A stretch of 64,000 bases of DNA from Treponema primitia ZAS-2 (GCF_000214375.1 NC_015578.1:3100001-3164000), one strand, 5' to 3'; shown: positions 51,299-58,711, numbered from the stretch's first letter. Notes: a model not told the origin generated them from the letters alone. Numbers and translations are program-made.

Positions 51299-52888
51299 TT
51301 AGCACCCAAGCACCGTAAGCCCCTCCGCATCGATCCACTTGATCCGCTCCTGCCAAGCAGGTTTGTCCGGGCGGCGGTCAAAGATAAGCAAATAGCAAGG
51401 CGCTTGAGCTTCCCGCGAAGCATGGACCGGAAAAAAACTGTCCCGGTAGCCCAAGGTCTGTTTGATACCTTCGGCCATTATCGCCTCAAAGCTCCTCCCC
51501 TGGCGCAGCAACTTTACCTCGATAATATTCCAGTCGCCCCGGTATTCCACCGCCAGATCCATCCTCCCGCTGCCCGCTGCATATTCCCGCTCAATGCGGC
51601 CGCTCCCGTTGGTAACCCGCTGCAGAAAGGCCATGAGCAGCAGATGAGGGAAAGCTTCCATATAATCCGCCTGCCGTTCCCATACTTCGGAGTTGTTCTG
51701 CCAGAAGGCCTGGAATTCCCGGAGCAAGGCGTCCATGTCCAGCTTCCCGTCGCTTTTCTGCCAGCACCAGGTTTTGGGGGATGGCAGGCTGTCGTGGTAG
51801 GCGGAGTTCAGGTACCGGGTGAGGATTTCCTCATACACCGGGTTTGCGATGGTAAAGCCGGTCCCGCTATTCCACTCGACCAGGCCCATGTCCATGCAAA
51901 ACTCCACATCCGGATTCGTCCGCCCCAGAAGCCGGTCTGTTTCGCCGGTTATGATGGCCTGTATCACCCACCGTACCCGCTCATCCTGCAAGCGGGCCCC
52001 CAGGGAGTCCAGGTGGGTTTCCCGGGCCTGGATCATCTGCTCCCGGGCCTCCCGGACATGGTCAATGGTCACCGTTTCCGTGCTATCCGCATCCAGTATC
52101 CGCATAGTGGCCCGCATAAAAAGGGAATTCACCAGCCAGGGCTGCCCATGGGACTGGCCATACACATAATCCAAGGCCTCCGGACTAATCCGCTGCCCCG
52201 TTTCTGTGGTCCGCTGGGCAAAGAGCCGCTCCACATCTTTCTTATGGAAATTAGCGATAGTTCCTGAATCTGCTTTGATGTTAAAGGGCGAGCCGGGGTT
52301 CACCGGAATGCCGCCCTTGGCGGCGGTGATATAGTCCTTCAGGTCCCGCATTCCCACCAGGGCAATGGATACGGGGAATTTGCCGACACTACGAGAGGCA
52401 AATCCATCCCGCAGCTGGCGCAGAAAGCTGATCAGGGCATCCCCGGTAAGGACATCCACTTCGTCAAACAGGACAATAAGCGGTTTGGGGGCGACCAGTT
52501 TTGCCCAATTAGCCAGTATACTGTTTAGCCGGGATTGGGGGGTTTCATCCTCAATGGCAGGAACAGGCAGATCGTATTGCTCCGACCACCTTCTGACCGC
52601 ATCGCATATAACCGGTATTGCCCGTTCAGCTTCCGGAACCCCCTGGCAGGTCTCCACGCTGACATAACAGGAAATAGCCTCATCCCCAGCGTTTATCTCC
52701 CGCATCCAGCTCTGCAGGAAGGTAGTTTTCCCGGTCTGCCGGGGGGCATGGAGCACCCAATAGAGCTTGTCCCCGATATAGCGGTGCAGCTGGGTCCCCA
52801 CCAGCCGCTCTTCCGGGGGCAGCATGTAGTGATCCTCGGGATTACAGGGGCCGGTGGTATTGAAAAAACGAGTTTTACGTTTGTCCAT
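51299..52888 (-). CDS. AAA ATPase fused to a PD-(D/E)XK nuclease domain
   Basis: The 529-residue protein begins with an AAA-type NTPase: Walker A APRQTGKTTFL (48-58) and Walker B PLIVLFDEVD (136-145). A central helical region follows. The C-terminal PD-(D/E)XK nuclease-like domain has GSGRMDLAVEYRGDWNIIEVK, Asp444 and E457-V-K459. This ATPase plus restriction-fold pairing is common in accessory proteins of Spirochaetes and Bacteroidetes. It is often linked with mobile or defence loci, but the role is unproven. The start at 52888 (MDKRKTRFFNTTG) is preferred over an upstream in-frame codon (52936). Confidence 0.8.
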   Translation of the reverse strand: MDKRKTRFFNTTGPCNPEDHYMLPPEERLVGTQLHRYIGDKLYWVLHAPRQTGKTTFLQSWMREINAGDEAISCYVSVETCQGVPEAERAIPVICDAVRRWSEQYDLPVPAIEDETPQSRLNSILANWAKLVAPKPLIVLFDEVDVLTGDALISFLRQLRDGFASRSVGKFPVSIALVGMRDLKDYITAAKGGIPVNPGSPFNIKADSGTIANFHKKDVERLFAQRTTETGQRISPEALDYVYGQSHGQPWLVNSLFMRATMRILDADSTETVTIDHVREAREQMIQARETHLDSLGARLQDERVRWVIQAIITGETDRLLGRTNPDVEFCMDMGLVEWNSGTGFTIANPVYEEILTRYLNSAYHDSLPSPKTWCWQKSDGKLDMDALLREFQAFWQNNSEVWERQADYMEAFPHLLLMAFLQRVTNGSGRIEREYAAGSGRMDLAVEYRGDWNIIEVKLLRQGRSFEAIMAEGIKQTLGYRDSFFPVHASREAQAPCYLLIFDRRPDKPAWQERIKWIDAEGLTVLGC

Positions 52889-52943
52889 GGGTATAGTATA
52901 CACAGAATGGGGGCGGGAAAAACAGGTGCCGAGCAATAAGATT

Positions 52944-53040
52944 TAATAACCACTAAGATGCAAAGGACTCTAGGGAAAGAAGGTACATTATATATTTTCC
53001 CCTTTCCGTCCTTCGCGTCCTTTGTGGTGAAATTCTTCTT
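52944..53040. repeat. Inverted pair of CCAC..AAGG-type repeats between two minus-strand genes
   Basis: AATAACCACTAAGATGCAAAGG (left) and the oppositely oriented CCTTCGCGTCCTTTGTGGTG (right) face each other around 52,944-53,035. They are related to the strings at 13.65, 44.26 and 51.28 kb. No gene is seen here. Confidence 0.45.
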
Positions 53041-53042
53041 GC

Positions 53043-53978
53043 TTATGCTCCCCGCAGAAACCCCAGCAGCGGCTCCTCCCAGGCGCCCCCGCCCTCCCCC
53101 TCCGCCATGAATCGCCGGTACAGGGCCAGGATATGCTCCCGGATAAGCGCCGCATCCGCCGGGGGCAGGGTGTCCCGGAAAAGCCCGGCAACAAAAACCT
53201 CTGCCTCCTCAGGTGGGAAGAGGAGCGAATCAACAACCCCGCCGCAAGCGGCCGGGGTATGTTGTTCTTTAGAGGTATTGGACTCGGGGTACCTAGGTAC
53301 CCCTCGCCACGAATCAAACCGGGACATGGCGTACATAGCAGCGGCCACGCAGTTCACACTGTGCTGCTTCACAAAAAGTATGGCCTCGGTGATCAGCGCG
53401 GCCCTGGCGTTTACCTCGCCGATCTGTTCTTTCAGGGCTTCTTCGTCCCCAAAGGATCTGAGTATCTGGCGGAACCGGGTGTAGCTTAAAATCATCACCA
53501 TCACATGGAGGCTGGGGATGCACATCAGGTGAGGATCCGTCAGATGGATCAGGAAAAACCGGGGCCGGGCAATGTACCGGGGACGGTGGGTAGTGGACAT
53601 ATTTTTGGAATAGACCTCCGCGGCGAAATAGTAGAGCCGGGTCATGGAATTGAGAAAGTCCTTAACCGGCCCCAGGGCCCGACGGCGGTAGTGCTTCAGG
53701 AGGAAACCCAGGATGCGGATCCAGAAGGCGACAAAGTCCAGGTAAATATCCACCCACCGGGGGATGAAGGGAACCTTGGCGTCCAGGGGATGATCCACCG
53801 AAGTAACCGGGATAAGCCCGGGGGACAAAGCGGCCCGGTACTGGAGAAAGAAAAATTTTGTAAAGATGGTGGCGATACACCGTAAGGCTGGGCCCCGCAG
53901 AACCGGACTGGCCAATATGGTCAGCATCGCGGCTGCCGGGGATTGGCGCCCTGGAGTTCCCTGGTTTTCACTATTCAT
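53043..53978 (-). CDS. Hypothetical membrane protein, possible PAP2-like
   Basis: The 311-residue protein has two or three hydrophobic stretches (WVDIYLDFVAFWIRILGFLL; LMCIPSLHVMVMILSYT). PSLHV and a later KQHSVNCVAAAMYAMSRF recall the PSGH and SRxxxxxHxxxD motifs of PAP2 phosphatases in altered form. Catalysis is uncertain. Residues about 220-250 (FDSWRGVPRYPESN to GVVDS) come from a dispersed palindromic element inserted in frame. ATG at 53978; divergent to the DUF554 gene. Confidence 0.6.
   Translation of the reverse strand: MNSENQGTPGRQSPAAAMLTILASPVLRGPALRCIATIFTKFFFLQYRAALSPGLIPVTSVDHPLDAKVPFIPRWVDIYLDFVAFWIRILGFLLKHYRRRALGPVKDFLNSMTRLYYFAAEVYSKNMSTTHRPRYIARPRFFLIHLTDPHLMCIPSLHVMVMILSYTRFRQILRSFGDEEALKEQIGEVNARAALITEAILFVKQHSVNCVAAAMYAMSRFDSWRGVPRYPESNTSKEQHTPAACGGVVDSLLFPPEEAEVFVAGLFRDTLPPADAALIREHILALYRRFMAEGEGGGAWEEPLLGFLRGA
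53230..53318. repeat. Palindromic dispersed element, copy B, inside a gene
   Basis: This 89-bp copy starts ATCAACAACC and ends CACGAATCAAA. Hairpin arms: AACAACCCCG with CGGGGTATGTTGTT, and CGGGGTACC with GGTACCCCTCG. It shares its frame with copy A (13676-13797) and lies in the 53-kb gene without breaking it. Confidence 0.8.
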
Positions 53979-54026
53979 TTTCCGTACTATACTACGAAAA
54001 ACATCATTATGATAATAGAGGTACCC

Positions 54027-54710
54027 ATGTTAGGACCGGTGGTTAATGCGGCGGCGATTGTGGTATGTGCCCTGGTGGGTTGTTTTCTCATCCGGGGAAT
54101 TCCCGGGCGTTTCGAGGAGATTCTTAAAAAGGCCATAGGCCTTTCCATTGTATATGTGGGGATCAAGGGCGCCCTGGACAATCAAATGGTCCTCCTTTTG
54201 ATCATGAGTATGGTAATCGGGGCGGTCCTGGGGGAACTTATCAATATTGACCGGCTGATGAACCTCTTCGGGAACTGGGCGGAGCGGAAGCTCAAGATGA
54301 GCGGAGGGGCCTTTTCCAAGGGTTTTGTATCCGCCAGCATACTTTTCTGCACCGGGTCCATGGCCATTGTGGGGTCCATGCAGAGCGGCCTCCTGGGGAA
54401 CCATGAGACCCTCTTTGCCAAATCCGTGCTGGACGGATCCATTTCCCTGGTTTTTGCCGCCTCCATGGGCATAGGGGTGGTTTTTTCTGCCATCCCGGTA
54501 TTTGTCTACCAGGCGGGGATAGCCCTGGCCTCCATGGCCATCAAAGACCTCCTCAGCCCGGAAATCATCCGGGAAATGTCCGCCGTGGGGAACCTCCTGG
54601 TAGCGGCCATAGGTTTCAATTTCCTGGGGGTAAAGGAAATCAAGGTGGCCAACCTGATCCCGGCGATTTTTATCCCCTGGCTTTACCTGGGAATAAAAAC
54701 TTTGTTTTAA
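54027..54710 (+). CDS. DUF554-family membrane protein
   Basis: The 227-residue protein has six to seven membrane helices and family segments IGLSIVYVGIKGAL, GAVLGELINID, FVSASILFCTGSMAIVGS and VASAMGIGVVFSAIP-type motifs. The function of the family is unknown; a transport role is often assumed. ATG at 54027 lies 5 nt after AGAGG; an ATG at 54009 is possible. Confidence 0.85.
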   Translation: MLGPVVNAAAIVVCALVGCFLIRGIPGRFEEILKKAIGLSIVYVGIKGALDNQMVLLLIMSMVIGAVLGELINIDRLMNLFGNWAERKLKMSGGAFSKGFVSASILFCTGSMAIVGSMQSGLLGNHETLFAKSVLDGSISLVFAASMGIGVVFSAIPVFVYQAGIALASMAIKDLLSPEIIREMSAVGNLLVAAIGFNFLGVKEIKVANLIPAIFIPWLYLGIKTLF

Positions 54711-54741
54711 GCTGAAAGTCTCTGGAAATTTTAATAAAACT

Positions 54742-54768
54742 TTAATATACTCCATAAATCACCGATAA
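54742..54768 (+). promoter_or_regulatory. Possible sigma28 (FliA) promoter of fliS
   Basis: ACCGATAA (54761-54768) closely matches the FliA -10 element GCCGATAA. The -35 (TTAA at about 54742) is weak. It lies about 65 bp before the fliS start, as expected for a late flagellar gene. Confidence 0.4.
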
Positions 54769-54835
54769 AGAAAGGAAACCCCGGAACGGTTTTACCCGCC
54801 CGGGATTACATACAGTACGTATGGAGGGGACCATT

Positions 54836-55282
54836 TTGGCATATTCAAATCAACTATCCGCTTACAAAGAGACCCGAATCAAAACGGCAAGTCAGGGTCA
54901 GCTCATCATCATGCTCTACGACGAGGCGGTAAAACAACTGGATCATGGTCTTGAACTTTTGGAAAAAGATGCCGCAGGCAAAAAAGACCCCGGCAGGATC
55001 GAAAAAATCAGCAAATCCATCCTGAAAACCCAAGAAATCGTCACCGAACTGATGGCTTCCCTGAATTTTGACCTGGGTGGAGAGATCGCCCAAAACCTCT
55101 TTTCCCTCTACACCTGGTTCAACAAGGAACTGCTGGGGGCCAACATCGACCAGGACATCCTGCGCATTTCAAGGGTCCGCAATATGCTGAACGATCTCCG
55201 AAGCGCCTGGAGCGCCATAATCGCCACCACTTCCATGGAAGGGATCAAGAGCCCCTCCACGGGCGTCAATATTGCCGGCTAA
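54836..55282 (+). CDS. fliS: Flagellar export chaperone FliS
   Basis: The FliS family signature is complete: NQLSAYKETRIKTASQGQLIIMLYDEAVKQLD at the N-terminus, the four-helix-bundle pattern, and a C-terminal LRSAWSAI. FliS holds flagellin in the cytoplasm before export. I prefer the TTG at 54836 (148 residues) because GGAGGGG sits 6 nt upstream. The ATG at 54821 overlaps that Shine-Dalgarno. A downstream frame begins without a normal start codon in the same phase after the TAA. Confidence 0.92.
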   Translation: MAYSNQLSAYKETRIKTASQGQLIIMLYDEAVKQLDHGLELLEKDAAGKKDPGRIEKISKSILKTQEIVTELMASLNFDLGGEIAQNLFSLYTWFNKELLGANIDQDILRISRVRNMLNDLRSAWSAIIATTSMEGIKSPSTGVNIAG

Positions 55283-55297
55283 GGCTTAGGCACGGCT

Positions 55298-55762
55298 ATT
55301 CCCGAAAAAGAAGCGGCCCAACAAGCCGCCATCCTGAAACGCTACCGGGAACTGCTCTGCGCCCAGCAGGACCGTTTTCGGGAATACCTCGATACTCTGG
55401 ACAAACAACAGACCATCATCGAAAAAGGCGATACTCAAGCACTGCTTTCCCATGTAGAACTGGAAGAACAAATTCTGGCTGAGATCTTCGCCATCCAGAA
55501 AACCATGGACCCAATGGAGGAGCTGTACCGCACTGTGGCGCTTACCTCGGAAAAGGGCGACGGCGAAATCGCTGAACTCAAATCCACCCTGGAAGGGCTC
55601 AAGCAGGAAGCTGCGGCCCGGTCCGAACGGAACAAGGACCTGCTTTCCAAGCGCATGGCGGAAATCCAGGGGGAACTCAAGGGTCTCCGGGGTAACCCCT
55701 ACGCAGCCCGTCCTTCAATTTACTCAGGCGACGCTCCTTCCATGATAGACCTGAAGGGTTAA
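55298..55762 (+). CDS. FlgN-like coiled-coil protein lacking a standard start codon
   Basis: From the fliS stop (55280-55282) the same reading phase stays open to a TAA at 55760. It encodes an acidic, coiled-coil protein of about 154 residues (ILKRYRELLCAQQDRFREYL; HVELEEQILAEIFAIQKTMD). Its position after fliS and its helical character suggest a FlgN/FliT-type export chaperone. There is no in-frame ATG, GTG or TTG before 55505. The likeliest start is the ATT at 55298, preceded by TTAGG. Starting at the ATG at 55505 would drop 69 residues of good coiled coil. Readthrough from fliS is another option. Confidence 0.6.
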   Translation: MPEKEAAQQAAILKRYRELLCAQQDRFREYLDTLDKQQTIIEKGDTQALLSHVELEEQILAEIFAIQKTMDPMEELYRTVALTSEKGDGEIAELKSTLEGLKQEAAARSERNKDLLSKRMAEIQGELKGLRGNPYAARPSIYSGDAPSMIDLKG

Positions 55763-55769
55763 ATACCAT

Positions 55770-55798
55770 TTGACAGATAGCAACTAGTTTAATATACT
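55770..55798 (+). promoter_or_regulatory. Promoter of Phd-VapC pair 2 with operator
   Basis: TTGACA (55770-55775) and TATACT (55793-55798) are 17 bp apart. AACTAGT (55782-55788) and ACTAGTT (55796-55802) form an inverted repeat around the -10 box, a plausible antitoxin operator. Confidence 0.8.
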
Positions 55799-55817
55799 AG
55801 TTTGCAGGAGACTGTCT

Positions 55818-56054
55818 ATGACTATTGGAACCTTCGATGCTAAAACCCATCTGTCAGAAATGCTGGATGAAATTCAAAAAGGGCGGGACTACGTTATCAC
55901 CAAACGAGGGGTACCCATTGCCAGGTTAATACCCTATGCAGAAGATAAAAAAGTATCCCGCCGGAAAATAACCAAAGAACTGAAAGAAATCAGGAACAGA
56001 ACGACCGGTGAGCCTTTTAGTATCCGTGAAGCCATAGAAGACGGCAGACCGTGA
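55818..56054 (+). CDS. Phd/YefM-type antitoxin
   Basis: The 78-residue protein has the Phd pattern (MTIGTFDAKTHLSEMLDEIQKGRDYVITKRGVPIARLIP). A basic-acidic C-terminal tail should bind the toxin. GCAGGAG precedes the ATG. Its stop overlaps the start of the PIN gene by 4 nt. Confidence 0.9.
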   Translation: MTIGTFDAKTHLSEMLDEIQKGRDYVITKRGVPIARLIPYAEDKKVSRRKITKELKEIRNRTTGEPFSIREAIEDGRP

Positions 56055-56464
56055 ATTATATTTTAGACTGTTCATTCATTACCCCTCTCATACTCGCCGA
56101 GGATGATTCAAATAAAATTGAAAATAAGTTTAATAAAATAAGCGAAGCAGATGTACTCTATGTACCACAGTTATTCTGGTACGAAATAGCAAATGTAATG
56201 AAAAAAGCAATCGCCAGAAAACGTATCACCAAGCTTGATGCCATACACAGCCTGGATCTATTATCAAGCTATTCCCTGCATACGGATACAGAAACAGGGC
56301 CTGCCTATTCAACGCTCCTTTTGGAAATTGCAGGAAAGTATGACCTCTATTGTTATGACGCTTCATACCTTGAATTGGCGATCAGAAAAGGCGGCGTTAT
56401 GGGAACCAATGACGGCAATCTTGCCAGAGCTTGTAAAAAAGCAGGGATTAAAACAATTTTATAA
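56051..56464 (+). CDS. vapC: PIN-domain VapC-type toxin
   Basis: The 137-residue protein keeps the acidic PIN residues: LDCSFITPLI (Asp), FWYEIANVM (Glu), YDASYLELA (Asp) and GTNDGNL (Asp). It is probably an active ribonuclease, in contrast to the pair at 35.4 kb. It is A/T-rich relative to neighbours. GTG start. Confidence 0.9.
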   Translation: MNYILDCSFITPLILAEDDSNKIENKFNKISEADVLYVPQLFWYEIANVMKKAIARKRITKLDAIHSLDLLSSYSLHTDTETGPAYSTLLLEIAGKYDLYCYDASYLELAIRKGGVMGTNDGNLARACKKAGIKTIL

Positions 56465-56488
56465 AGCAGTGAATATCCAAAATTTCAG

Positions 56489-56524
56489 TTTTTAGAGATT
56501 CACCGCTTAAAAAGACATCCGCGC
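56489..56524. repeat. Half copy of the palindrome seen at 80-109
   Basis: CAGTTTTTAGAGATT followed by CACCGCTTAAAAAG corresponds to one arm plus flank of the element at the left end of the window, in reverse complement. The opposite arm is missing. It lies in the 169-bp gap before a lipoprotein gene, where no gene is seen. Confidence 0.55.
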
Positions 56525-56633
56525 CGGCCCCCATAGCAGCGTAGACGTTCTCTGCTACGGGTATTCCCCCCAGCCCTGACCCTTTCCAGCCCTGACCTTG
56601 CCGCAGGGACTTTTTTGGGGGTATACTTTAAAC

Positions 56634-57095
56634 ATGAAGCGTTTTTTGGGTATATGCGCGGGGAACTTGCCGACTAAAGTCGGCCCGACTTTAGTCGGCA
56701 TTGTATGCTGCTCCCTGATGGCGTTCCTCTTTTTAGGCTGTGAATGGGAAGATACGCCACCGCTCAAGTCGATGGAATACTATTTGATTGGCACATGGGA
56801 CTCTACCAGGGCCGAAACAGCCTGGGAAACACCGGGTCGATTGGTAATTGGCTATGACACCATTACTATCACCGGTTCAGTACGCCCCCTCAATACTGAT
56901 TTTACCAAAGGCATTACACTTAACGGCTATTCAGGGCAGACCGATACCGATAGCGACAAGAAACGGGGTATACTGTTCATCAAGGACAGGGGGACGGTGA
57001 AAAGCGTGCCCTATGTTTTTTGGTATGCTGCGGGAGCCGTCCGGATGCTGACCGTAGGAGACGAAGCAGTGTTCGAAACATTCAAACTGCAATAG
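56634..57095 (+). CDS. Small predicted lipoprotein with a palindrome in its signal peptide
   Basis: The 153-residue protein has an unusually long signal (about 39 residues) ending LFLGC, a lipobox. Residues about 10-21 (NLPTKVGPTLVG) are encoded by a 16-bp inverted repeat with a 1-nt loop (56669-56701). The mature part is a beta-rich domain (GTWDSTRAETAWETPGRLVIGYDTITITGSV) that resembles lipocalin-like small treponemal lipoproteins. Function unknown. Confidence 0.7.
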   Translation: MKRFLGICAGNLPTKVGPTLVGIVCCSLMAFLFLGCEWEDTPPLKSMEYYLIGTWDSTRAETAWETPGRLVIGYDTITITGSVRPLNTDFTKGITLNGYSGQTDTDSDKKRGILFIKDRGTVKSVPYVFWYAAGAVRMLTVGDEAVFETFKLQ

Positions 57096-57109
57096 GATAC
57101 ACCGGGCGC

Positions 57110-57238
57110 GAGTTACGGCCTGTCGAGTTTTGCTCTAAGCTCCGCTATTTCCCGATCCTTCTCCTGGATTATTCCTGCATCTTCTTCTTTAGCCTGTTTA
57201 TACCCTTCCCGTCTGGCGTTTCCAGGAACTGTTCCGCC
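57110..57238 (-). pseudogene. Truncated, rearranged copy of the Rpn-type transposase
   Basis: This segment matches the 3' end of the gene at 58712-59626 (58709 onward). It has one short repeat unit (AALLEKD-coding) missing. It then jumps to sequence matching about 59056-59080 (GTTTCCAGGAACTGTTCCGCC). It cannot encode a complete protein and shows an earlier insertion with internal deletion. Confidence 0.8.
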
Positions 57239-57241
57239 CCC

Positions 57242-57262
57242 AAAAGGCACCCGGCGCCTTTT
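57242..57262. terminator. GGC/GCC palindrome with A and T tracts
   Basis: AAAAGGCACCCGGCGCCTTTT is a nearly perfect palindrome just after the stop of the DUF3782-like gene. It could terminate transcription on either strand. It belongs to the same look-alike class as 58079-58099. Confidence 0.55.
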
Positions 57263-57270
57263 CCATCCTA

Positions 57271-57897
57271 TTACCATTCATGGGGGTAATAGCAGCCTTC
57301 CGGGACGGTGATAGCGAAGGTGTCCCCCGCAGGCTCCAGCACATAAAACCCCTTTTTCAAGGCATAGGTTTTCTCGCTCTTCCCAAAAACCACCCCCGCC
57401 ATGGCGCCCAGGTAGACCCGCTGGTCATTATGCAAATCCGCATGTCTGCGCATCTTTTCCATGCGCTCTATGTGGTCGTCTATATCCTCAATCTTGGGCT
57501 TGGTTTTGGTTTCCACGATCATCACCTTATCGCCGTTTTCCAGAACCGCGTCAACATCGGTGAAGATACCGTTCACTTTGTCCTCGATGGTGGTAGGGCC
57601 TGCCTTGGTAAAGGTAAAGCCCAGCTCATCGAACTTCGTTAACAGGTTCGGCAGGACCATGTGCTCAACCATTTCCCCGAAGCGGTTAGTCAGTTCCCCC
57701 ATCTTCTTGTCGCTGGCCTTTATCAGGTCCCTAGCCCATTCTTTGTCGGCCTTTATCTGCTCATCGTGAGCTTTTATCTGTTCACCGGTGGCCTTTATCT
57801 GCGCATCGGTGGCCTTTATCTGCGCATCGGTGGCTTGTATTGCTGCCCACACTTTCTCAAAAGTCAGGCCTTCGCCTATCGCTTCTGTTGTCGCCAT
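57271..57897 (-). CDS. DUF3782-like PD-(D/E)XK protein with heptad repeats
   Basis: The 208-residue protein has a coiled-coil N-terminal half with short repeats (ATDAQIK, ATDAQIK, ATGEQIK, AHDEQIK at 22-50). A PD-(D/E)XK-like core follows: Asp116 in TDVDAVLENGDKVMIVETKTK, Glu129, Lys131. This layout is that of DUF3782 nuclease-fold proteins, common in accessory DNA. Whether it cuts DNA is unknown. The Shine-Dalgarno GAGAGGAG precedes the ATG. Confidence 0.75.
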   Translation of the reverse strand: MATTEAIGEGLTFEKVWAAIQATDAQIKATDAQIKATGEQIKAHDEQIKADKEWARDLIKASDKKMGELTNRFGEMVEHMVLPNLLTKFDELGFTFTKAGPTTIEDKVNGIFTDVDAVLENGDKVMIVETKTKPKIEDIDDHIERMEKMRRHADLHNDQRVYLGAMAGVVFGKSEKTYALKKGFYVLEPAGDTFAITVPEGCYYPHEW

Positions 57898-58018
57898 GCT
57901 CTGCTCCTCTCATCTAAATATAACTTATTTTCGGAAAACCGGGAAGAATTGACGTGAAATTCCGGGTTGAACGTTACTCCAGTCATTTTTTGCAGTAGTA
58001 CGATGATCGCCTAAAAAA

Positions 58019-58037
58019 AGCCCGGTATCCCCGGGCT
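58019..58037 (-). terminator. Intrinsic terminator
   Basis: AGCCCGG (58019-58025) pairs with CCGGGCT (58031-58037). On the minus strand it is followed by seven T. It would end the transcript of the retropepsin-like gene; four T on the plus strand make it partly bidirectional. Confidence 0.75.
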
Positions 58038-58050
58038 TTTGTATCCCTGG

Positions 58051-58099
58051 CAAGTTCCTGCGGAACTTGACGGAGCCGAAAAGGTGCCAGGCACCTTTT
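58051..58099. repeat. Palindromes CAAGTTCC-TGC-GGAACTTG and GGTGCCAGGCACC
   Basis: Two adjacent palindromes at 58051-58069 and 58079-58099 lie just after the retropepsin-like gene. The first recurs, as GCAAGTTCC-TTC-GGAACTTGC, at 58685-58705 on the other side of that gene. Confidence 0.75.
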
Positions 58100-58108
58100 C
58101 ATGGGCCG

Positions 58109-58525
58109 CTAATAAATACGCCCCAGGGGCTCGTCGCCGTGGACGCCGACCAGTTTCCGTTCCGTGGGGTCCACCATGAGGTCCATGTTTTCCAGGGGGA
58201 TTGAGCCCAGGAGCACCTCCGCCGCGCCGGGAAGCACCCAGGGTTCACAGGCCATGGAGCGGTCCTTCCATTGCACCTTTACGGCCTCGGCTATCTTGCA
58301 GACCACTTTTTCCCCATTTGCCAGGGTGGATTCGCGCAGGTGTTCCGTCCGCAGGCCCAGCTCTTTCTGCACTGCTTCGCTGATAACCAGGGTCTCCGCC
58401 CCGGTATCGACGACGGACCGTACCGTCGTTTGACGGATTTCCGGTTCCGCCAGATGCCCACGCTCAACCGCACTTACATCGCCCAGGTTTTTCAGGGTGA
58501 TTTCTTCATACACCGTTCCCACCAT
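58109..58525 (-). CDS. Retropepsin-like aspartyl protease family protein
   Basis: The 138-residue protein contains the catalytic motif VVDTGAETLVIS (Asp40) and the flap/second-half pattern VLLGSIPLENMDLMVDPTERKLVG. These are typical of the single-domain 'clan AA' proteases found in bacteria. Such proteins act as dimers; natural substrates are unknown. The ATG at 58525 has GGAGCGAGG upstream. An ATG at 58540 is the alternative. The gene is bracketed by GAAGTTCC-type palindromes (58051, 58685). Confidence 0.8.
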   Translation of the reverse strand: MVGTVYEEITLKNLGDVSAVERGHLAEPEIRQTTVRSVVDTGAETLVISEAVQKELGLRTEHLRESTLANGEKVVCKIAEAVKVQWKDRSMACEPWVLPGAAEVLLGSIPLENMDLMVDPTERKLVGVHGDEPLGRIY

Positions 58526-58684
58526 TTTGCCTCGCTCCATTACGATTAGTATACCACACCGGGGGACCCCAGGCCAACGGCCGGACTTTCCCTGCAACCC
58601 CCTATAAGGGCGCAATCCTGCAAAATGCTTTAGCGGAAATTATTTTTTGGGGGATTTTTTGTTTTTTCGGCAAAAAAGGCGCCG

Positions 58685-58705
58685 GCAAGTTCCTTCGGAA
58701 CTTGC
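58685..58705. repeat. Palindrome GCAAGTTCC-TTC-GGAACTTGC
   Basis: This 9-bp perfect inverted repeat has a 3-bp loop (GAA on the other strand). A similar palindrome lies at 58051-58069. Confidence 0.8.
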
Positions 58706-58711
58706 TTGGAG

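Noticed and set aside
57775-57840. Short tandem repeats considered as a CRISPR or VNTR locus
   Set aside because: They are in-frame heptad coiled-coil repeats (ATDAQIK type) of the DUF3782-like protein.
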